DNA from: JAAXTT01 sp964530215
GTDB lineage: Bacteria; Bacillota; Desulfotomaculia; Desulfotomaculales; Desulfocucumaceae
Assembly: GCA_964530215.1 (NCBI GenBank)
Contig: CAZHAJ010000020.1
Span: 1-18,551 of the forward strand
DNA: 18,551 nucleotides
Direction of reading: 5' to 3'
Part shown: positions 14,754 through 18,551 of the stretch, piece after piece
Layout of the letters: each line of letters opens with the position of its first letter
Position numbering within the stretch: position 1 is the stretch's first letter
Program-made: the position numbers and the translations under genes
The notes under the pieces: generated by a model
Database searches by the model: none
What the model saw: only the letters and a program-made list of their open reading frames with translations
Told to the model about the DNA's origin: nothing

Positions 14754-15428
14754 TTAAATATTTTCAATCTGCCAGTCTATAGGTTTTTTACCCAATGAGA
14801 CCAGGAAGTTGTTTGTCTGAGAAAAAGGCCTGCTTCCGAAAAAACCGTTATATGCAGACAGGGGGCTGGGATGGGCTGATTTAATAATCAAATGCTTTGG
14901 GTTATTTATCATTTTTAATTTGGTCTGTGCATTTCTGCCCCATAGTATAAAAACAACGGGATCCTCTCTGCTATTTAAAAGGGTGATCACCCTATCGGTA
15001 AATAACTCCCAGCCGATATTTTTATGGGAATTTGCCTGACCGGCTCTAACCGTTAGCGAAGCATTTAACAGCAAGACTCCTTGCTCCGCCCATTTGCATA
15101 GATATCCGTTGTTGGGAATATAGCATCCCAGGTCTTCCTTTAGTTCTTTAAAAATGTTGACCAAGGAGGGAGGAGGTGCTACCCCGGGCTTCACGGAAAA
15201 ACTAAGCCCATGAGCCTGATTTGGGCCATGATACGGATCTTGTCCCAGGATAACTGCTTTAACACTGTTATATGGTGTTAAATGCAATGCATTGTAAATA
15301 TCATATTTATCCGGATATACCGTTTCCCCTTTATACTCCTTGTACAAAAAGCTTCTTAGCTTCAAATAATAGTCTTTGGCAAACTCATCCTGTAATAGGT
15401 TGTTCCAGTCATTTTTTAAAATCGCCAC
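14754..15428 (-). CDS. ung: Uracil-DNA glycosylase (family 1)
   Basis: Removes uracil from DNA as the first step of base excision repair; 224 aa, the normal length. The water-activating loop is LGQDPYHGPNQAHGLSFSV with catalytic Asp64. PPPSLVNIFKEL follows, then LLLNASLTVRAGQANSH (uracil-recognition Asn122) and the minor-groove loop SAHPSPLSAYNGFFGSRPFS with His186. The start is GTG 15428 with GGGAG nine bases upstream; a nearby ATG is in another frame. It lies 44 nt after the MerR-type regulator with no terminator between, so the two are probably cotranscribed from the MerR promoter. Confidence 0.97.
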   Translation of the reverse strand: MAILKNDWNNLLQDEFAKDYYLKLRSFLYKEYKGETVYPDKYDIYNALHLTPYNSVKAVILGQDPYHGPNQAHGLSFSVKPGVAPPPSLVNIFKELKEDLGCYIPNNGYLCKWAEQGVLLLNASLTVRAGQANSHKNIGWELFTDRVITLLNSREDPVVFILWGRNAQTKLKMINNPKHLIIKSAHPSPLSAYNGFFGSRPFSQTNNFLVSLGKKPIDWQIENI

Positions 15429-15472
15429 CTGCCATCACTCCCAGTAAGAGGGGACGCATTGATTTTTAGCTT

Positions 15473-16234
15473 TTATTTTTGCCCCGTATAAATCAAGACT
15501 GCATCCCTTAAAAATTCTGCCGTACCAGGCTTTTCCTTATCATAGTATGCTTTAAATCTTTCATCGTCAACATACATTTGAGCAAGACCTGCGTGGGCTT
15601 CCTTTGAATAGCTGTCCCAATAATAGCAAAGCCATTGACGATGTAAATCTGCTGCTTTTTGCCCCAACTCATCCGCAGGATCTCCAACTTCCATGGCTGC
15701 CCTTAATGTTTCCAGAATTTTTGAAGCTAGGTGGGAAACATCATTATACTCATCCTGGGTCATTTTCATAATTATTTGGTTTGATTTATCCACTTTTTCT
15801 TCACCATATTTTTGCCTAATTTCTTTACCATATTTTTGCTCATTATCATTGATCATCTTTTGCTTAAAGCCTTCAAACTTCTCTTTATCTGTCATATCAG
15901 CATTCCCTTCTTTAAATTTTATAGATTTTTCAACATTAGCAATTAGTTTATCAATTTGCTTTCTTTTCTCCAGAAGCATTTCTTGATGTTGATGCAAAGC
16001 CTTTAAACCGTCAAAAAGGGGGTCATCTATTATTTTTTTTATTGTTCCAAGACTTACCTCAAGCTCTCTGTAAAACAATATCTGCTGCAGTTTATCAACT
16101 TGTTCCTGACGGTATATCCGATATCCTGAAAGACTATATCCAGCGGGCTTAAGAAGGCCGATTTCGTCGTAGTACCGTAATGTCCTGGTGCTGACTCCGG
16201 CCATTTTGCCTAGTTTATACACTGTATATTCCAT
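15473..16234 (-). CDS. MerR family regulator with TipAS ligand-binding domain
   Basis: Transcription activator of 253 aa. The N-terminal MerR winged helix-turn-helix reads YTVYKLGKMAGVSTRTLRYYDEIGLLKP and YRIYRQEQVDKLQQILFYREL. A long coiled-coil dimerisation helix spans about 75-110. The C-terminal half (about 115-250) matches the TipAS fold that binds thiopeptide-like or other drugs, with the features QKYGEE, HRQWLCYYWDSYSKEAHAGLAQMYVDDERFKAYYD and AEFLRDAV. ATG 16234 is preferred over an in-frame GTG at 16246, because that GTG is inside the GGAGGTG ribosome region. It is preceded by a MerR-type promoter with its palindrome, so autoregulation is likely. No efflux pump or resistance gene is adjacent; ung is the only obvious operon partner. 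Confidence 0.93.
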   Translation of the reverse strand: MEYTVYKLGKMAGVSTRTLRYYDEIGLLKPAGYSLSGYRIYRQEQVDKLQQILFYRELEVSLGTIKKIIDDPLFDGLKALHQHQEMLLEKRKQIDKLIANVEKSIKFKEGNADMTDKEKFEGFKQKMINDNEQKYGKEIRQKYGEEKVDKSNQIIMKMTQDEYNDVSHLASKILETLRAAMEVGDPADELGQKAADLHRQWLCYYWDSYSKEAHAGLAQMYVDDERFKAYYDKEKPGTAEFLRDAVLIYTGQK

Positions 16235-16258
16235 CGCTCCTATCACCTCCCATAGAAA

Positions 16259-16289
16259 AGTATAGACCTTAACGCAGCGTTAAGGTCAA
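16259..16289 (-). promoter_or_regulatory. MerR-type promoter and operator
   Basis: On the minus strand TTGACC (16289-16284) and TATACT (16264-16259) are separated by 19 bp, the overlong spacer typical of MerR-activated promoters. A perfect palindrome with 11-bp arms (GACCTTAACGC at 16265-16275 and its complement at 16277-16287) fills the spacer. The -10 box is about 25 nt before the regulator's start codon. Confidence 0.92.
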
Positions 16290-16389
16290 GGGCAATGTTT
16301 GGAAAGACATACTATTAAGAAGTTAATATAAAATGCTCTATAACAACCATATATGGGCTGATTTTTAATAGGACAAATTATTGTGGGAC

Positions 16390-16597
16390 AGGGGCTGGTT
16401 TTTTAGTCCTACACCATCCTCTGGTTTAACCCGCTCTAAGCTTGTCGCTAACGGACTGATCACCGCCTGCGTACGTGCATCCCTGCACTACTCGGCTGCA
16501 AGCGCATCCATGCGCTCTGCTGATCAGTCCGTAAGCTCTGGCGCTAAAAGCGGATAACAACCTCCGGTAGGCTTCGGACTATAAAAGCCCAGCCCCT
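16390..16597. repeat. 208-bp imperfect inverted-repeat element with internal hairpins (MITE-like or structured RNA)
   Basis: The ends AGGGGCTGG (16390-16398) and CCAGCCCCT (16589-16597) are complementary. Pairing continues inward, with interruptions, through AGTCC/GGACT and the CCGCTCTAAGC region, to a perfect 12-bp pair ACGGACTGATCA (16451-16462) and its complement (16521-16532). The 58-nt centre contains two hairpins with similar loops: GTGCA-tccc-TGCAC (16475-16488) and AGCGCA-tcca-TGCGCT (16501-16516). The element is richer in G+C than its flanks and has no open frame of note. It lies between the MerR promoter and the RNR gene; the rest of 16290-16734 shows only AT-rich sequence and heptad array C. 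Confidence 0.8.
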
Positions 16598-16669
16598 TTC
16601 TCCTCAGCATACAGAACTGTAGAAAAATCTCTGTTTACCGTGTCTATTTTTTCATGGAAAGCTCACTGG

Positions 16670-16717
16670 CTTATGGCTTCTGGATTCTGACTTCTGGATT
16701 CAACTTCTGTATCCTGG
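16670..16717 (-). repeat. Heptad repeat array C in the 3' UTR of the RNR gene
   Basis: Seven 7-bp units, one of them shortened to 6 bp, of the form [AC]TTCTG[GA] in the same orientation as array B, starting 18 nt after the RNR stop codon on the transcribed strand. Bases 16677-16700 match a stretch of array B (from 6708). Confidence 0.85.
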
Positions 16718-16734
16718 TCTCTCTCCTCCCGTCC

Positions 16735-18551
16735 TTATCCACATTTTGAGTAACCACAATGGATGCAGACTATACATCCGCTTTCATGACTTACCGACAT
16801 TCCGCAATCAGGACAAGCGTTGTCAACAGCGGGTACAGAGTTTGCTTTTTTAGTTAATCCATTTACCGGAATCTTTTTAGCATATTCATTGGATTTGGCA
16901 GCAAGGCCGTATAGAGATTGGGCTTTTGTGGGTTTGGCGGAAGACTCCCGGATACTGCTACCTACGTCCATGTACTTTTTAATCACTTTTGATATTGCAT
17001 CGGGACAGGAAGTTACATTTACACCATCCCGACGAATACAGGCAGGACAACGGATTCCCCGGATCTGTTCGATAATTGAATCCACAGCAAGACCGGAACG
17101 CAATGCAATGGAAATCAAACGGGCAGTAGCTTCGGACTGTGATGAACACCCTCCGGCACGACCGGTATTACTGAAGACCTCACAAATTCCTTGCTCGTCG
17201 GCGTTTACACTGACATAAAGATTTCCACATCCGATCTTGATTTTTTCGGTAACCCCCATGGTAACTTCGGGGCGGGGACGGGGTACAATGGTGTTGGTTG
17301 TCGGTGTTTTAATTACTTCTTGCTCAGGTTTTACCTGATTGGTTCCCACTGATAACACCTGTTCATCACGACTGCCGTCACGGTATACCGTTAACCCTTT
17401 ACAGCCCAATTTGTAAGCCAGCATATAGGCTTTGGCAACATCATCAATTGCAGCATCATTTGCAAAATTTATGGTTTTTGACACAGCATTATCGGTATGT
17501 TTCTGGAAAGCCGCTTGAATTCGGATATGCCACTGGGGGTCAATCTCTTGGGCAGTAACAAAAACCTCCTGCACCCAATTGGGAATTCCCGGCACTCCCT
17601 GTACCGAACCGGTCTCTGCTATCTTTTCCATGAGCCCAGGTGAGTTAAAATCATACTTTTCGGCATACTGGGCAAACAGAGGATTTACCTCTACAAAAGA
17701 TGTTCCGTCCATAACATTTTTTGTATATGCCACTGCAAAAATTGGCTCTACCCCACTGGATGTCCCGCATATCATGGAAATTGTCCCTGTGGGGGCAATG
17801 GTTGTAATGGTTGCGTTTCGCATTTTTCGCACTCCGTCATAGATGGAGTCTTGATAATTTGGAAAGGTCCCTCTTTGGTCTGCCAAACGCTCTGATTCCA
17901 GACGCCCTTCAATCTGAATAAATTTCATTATTTTTTCTGCATACTGTACAGCATCTTTTGAAGCATATGATATTTGAAGCTGTATCAACAAATCGGCAAA
18001 ACCCATTACCCCAAGCCCTATTTTCCGATTTCCCCTTACCATCTCTTCAATTTTGGCAATGGGATACTGGTTAGCATCAATTACATTATCAAGAAATCTT
18101 ACCGCCAGTCGGGTTACCTGAGCAAGGCGATCCCAATCAATGACCGCTTTGTCTTTTTGTTCCACAACAAACTCCTTAAGATTAATGGAACCCAGATTGC
18201 ATGCCTCATTGGGCAGTAACGGCTGTTCTCCACATGGATTGGTTGCCTCAATTTCCCCCAGCTTAGGGGTAGGATTATCTCTGTTTAAACGATCCAAAAA
18301 AACTATTCCCGGCTCACCGTTTCGCCAAGCGTGATCGACAATCTTATTAAAAACCTCTGGGGAAGATAATTTGCCCACAACAGTTTTTGTATGGGGATCA
18401 ATCAACTCATAGTCTCCCCCGCGGCTGAGGGCCTCCATAAAATCCTCGGTAATGCCCACCGAAATGTTAAAGTTGGTTATTTCTTTATTGTCTTCTTTGC
18501 ATGATATAAACTCCAGAATATCAGGATGATCCACTCTGAGGATGCCCATAT
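16735..18551 (-). CDS. nrdJ: Vitamin B12-dependent (class II) ribonucleotide reductase, C-terminal part (partial)
   Basis: Reduces ribonucleotides to deoxyribonucleotides with adenosylcobalamin as radical source, without oxygen. The 5' end is beyond the window; the first methionine visible, in MGILRVDHPDILEFI, is internal. The active-site loop NPCGEQPLLPNEACNLGSI carries the Asn, thiyl-radical Cys and Glu (residues 104, 106 and 108 of the visible part). TITTIAPTGTISMICGTSSGVEP is the phosphate-binding segment. A TSCPD domain follows (GCGNLYVSVNADE, GGCSSQSEA, IRCPACIRRDGVNVTSCPD). The C-terminus is a zinc-ribbon-like CPDCG and CIHCGYSKCG that would carry the reducing cysteines. No terminator is obvious downstream; heptad array C begins 18 nt past the stop and the 208-bp inverted repeat lies beyond. 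The upstream region, where a cobalamin riboswitch might be, is not in the window. Confidence 0.96.
   Translation of the reverse strand, partial: MGILRVDHPDILEFISCKEDNKEITNFNISVGITEDFMEALSRGGDYELIDPHTKTVVGKLSSPEVFNKIVDHAWRNGEPGIVFLDRLNRDNPTPKLGEIEATNPCGEQPLLPNEACNLGSINLKEFVVEQKDKAVIDWDRLAQVTRLAVRFLDNVIDANQYPIAKIEEMVRGNRKIGLGVMGFADLLIQLQISYASKDAVQYAEKIMKFIQIEGRLESERLADQRGTFPNYQDSIYDGVRKMRNATITTIAPTGTISMICGTSSGVEPIFAVAYTKNVMDGTSFVEVNPLFAQYAEKYDFNSPGLMEKIAETGSVQGVPGIPNWVQEVFVTAQEIDPQWHIRIQAAFQKHTDNAVSKTINFANDAAIDDVAKAYMLAYKLGCKGLTVYRDGSRDEQVLSVGTNQVKPEQEVIKTPTTNTIVPRPRPEVTMGVTEKIKIGCGNLYVSVNADEQGICEVFSNTGRAGGCSSQSEATARLISIALRSGLAVDSIIEQIRGIRCPACIRRDGVNVTSCPDAISKVIKKYMDVGSSIRESSAKPTKAQSLYGLAAKSNEYAKKIPVNGLTKKANSVPAVDNACPDCGMSVSHESGCIVCIHCGYSKCG

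Noticed and set aside
14657..14767. Longer N-terminus for the secreted protein gene
   Set aside because: The extension starts at a TTG inside ung without a ribosome site and would bury the signal peptide.
16390..16597. tRNA, T-box or cobalamin riboswitch
   Set aside because: No tRNA cloverleaf with CCA-type end, no T-box motif and no B12-box sequence is visible; it is also on the 3' side of the RNR gene.

Overview
The window reads as chromosome of an anaerobic, probably spore-forming Firmicute of the Desulfotomaculum/Peptococcaceae type. This is an inference from gene content: a B12-dependent (class II) ribonucleotide reductase, a RACo-like ASKHA activator with a 2Fe-2S domain, copper-amine-oxidase-N-like stalk domains on exported proteins, PilJ-type sensors, strong GGAGG ribosome sites and moderate-to-low G+C. 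No 16S or other decisive marker is present. Most genes are on the minus strand. Both edges cut a gene: polA at the left, the class II RNR at the right.

Layout. 1-4431: partial polA (minus) diverges from a ctpA-dedA pair (plus), which converges on a second VTT/DedA-superfamily membrane gene (minus). 4475-5644: a PLP aminotransferase (minus), upstream of that membrane gene and probably cotranscribed with it. 5645-6809: a gene-poor stretch that is the most interesting part of the left half. It holds two tandem, homologous, unannotated small peptide genes (37 and 47 aa) with identical translation-initiation regions, a shared C-terminal box ending IMPSRF and their own terminator. Two arrays of a 7-bp repeat in opposite orientation flank a second terminator. 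6810-8651: RACo-like protein, with a 29-bp perfect palindrome just upstream of its ribosome site. 8810-9100: GIY-YIG protein (plus), whose 3' end overlaps the next gene.

9057-11846 is a three-gene signalling operon (minus): a soluble chemoreceptor signalling half, then a membrane sensor half, then a diguanylate cyclase with a sensor of the same type. The two chemoreceptor pieces split exactly inside the HAMP domain and lie in the reverse of the expected order, so the locus is a permuted, split receptor. 12092-14656: a beta-propeller lipoprotein and a secreted protein with a copper-amine-oxidase-N-like domain, separated by a terminator that directly abuts the lipoprotein's Shine-Dalgarno. 14754-16234: merR(TipAS type)-ung, driven by a textbook MerR promoter with a 19-bp spacer over a palindrome.

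16290-16734 has no gene. It holds a 208-bp imperfect inverted repeat with internal hairpins (MITE-like or structured RNA) and a third copy of the 7-bp repeat array, directly after the RNR stop codon. 16735-18551: C-terminal part of the B12-dependent RNR.

Best candidates for something undescribed: the IMPSRF peptide pair, the permuted split chemoreceptor operon, and the 3'-UTR-associated heptad arrays together with the 208-bp inverted-repeat element.
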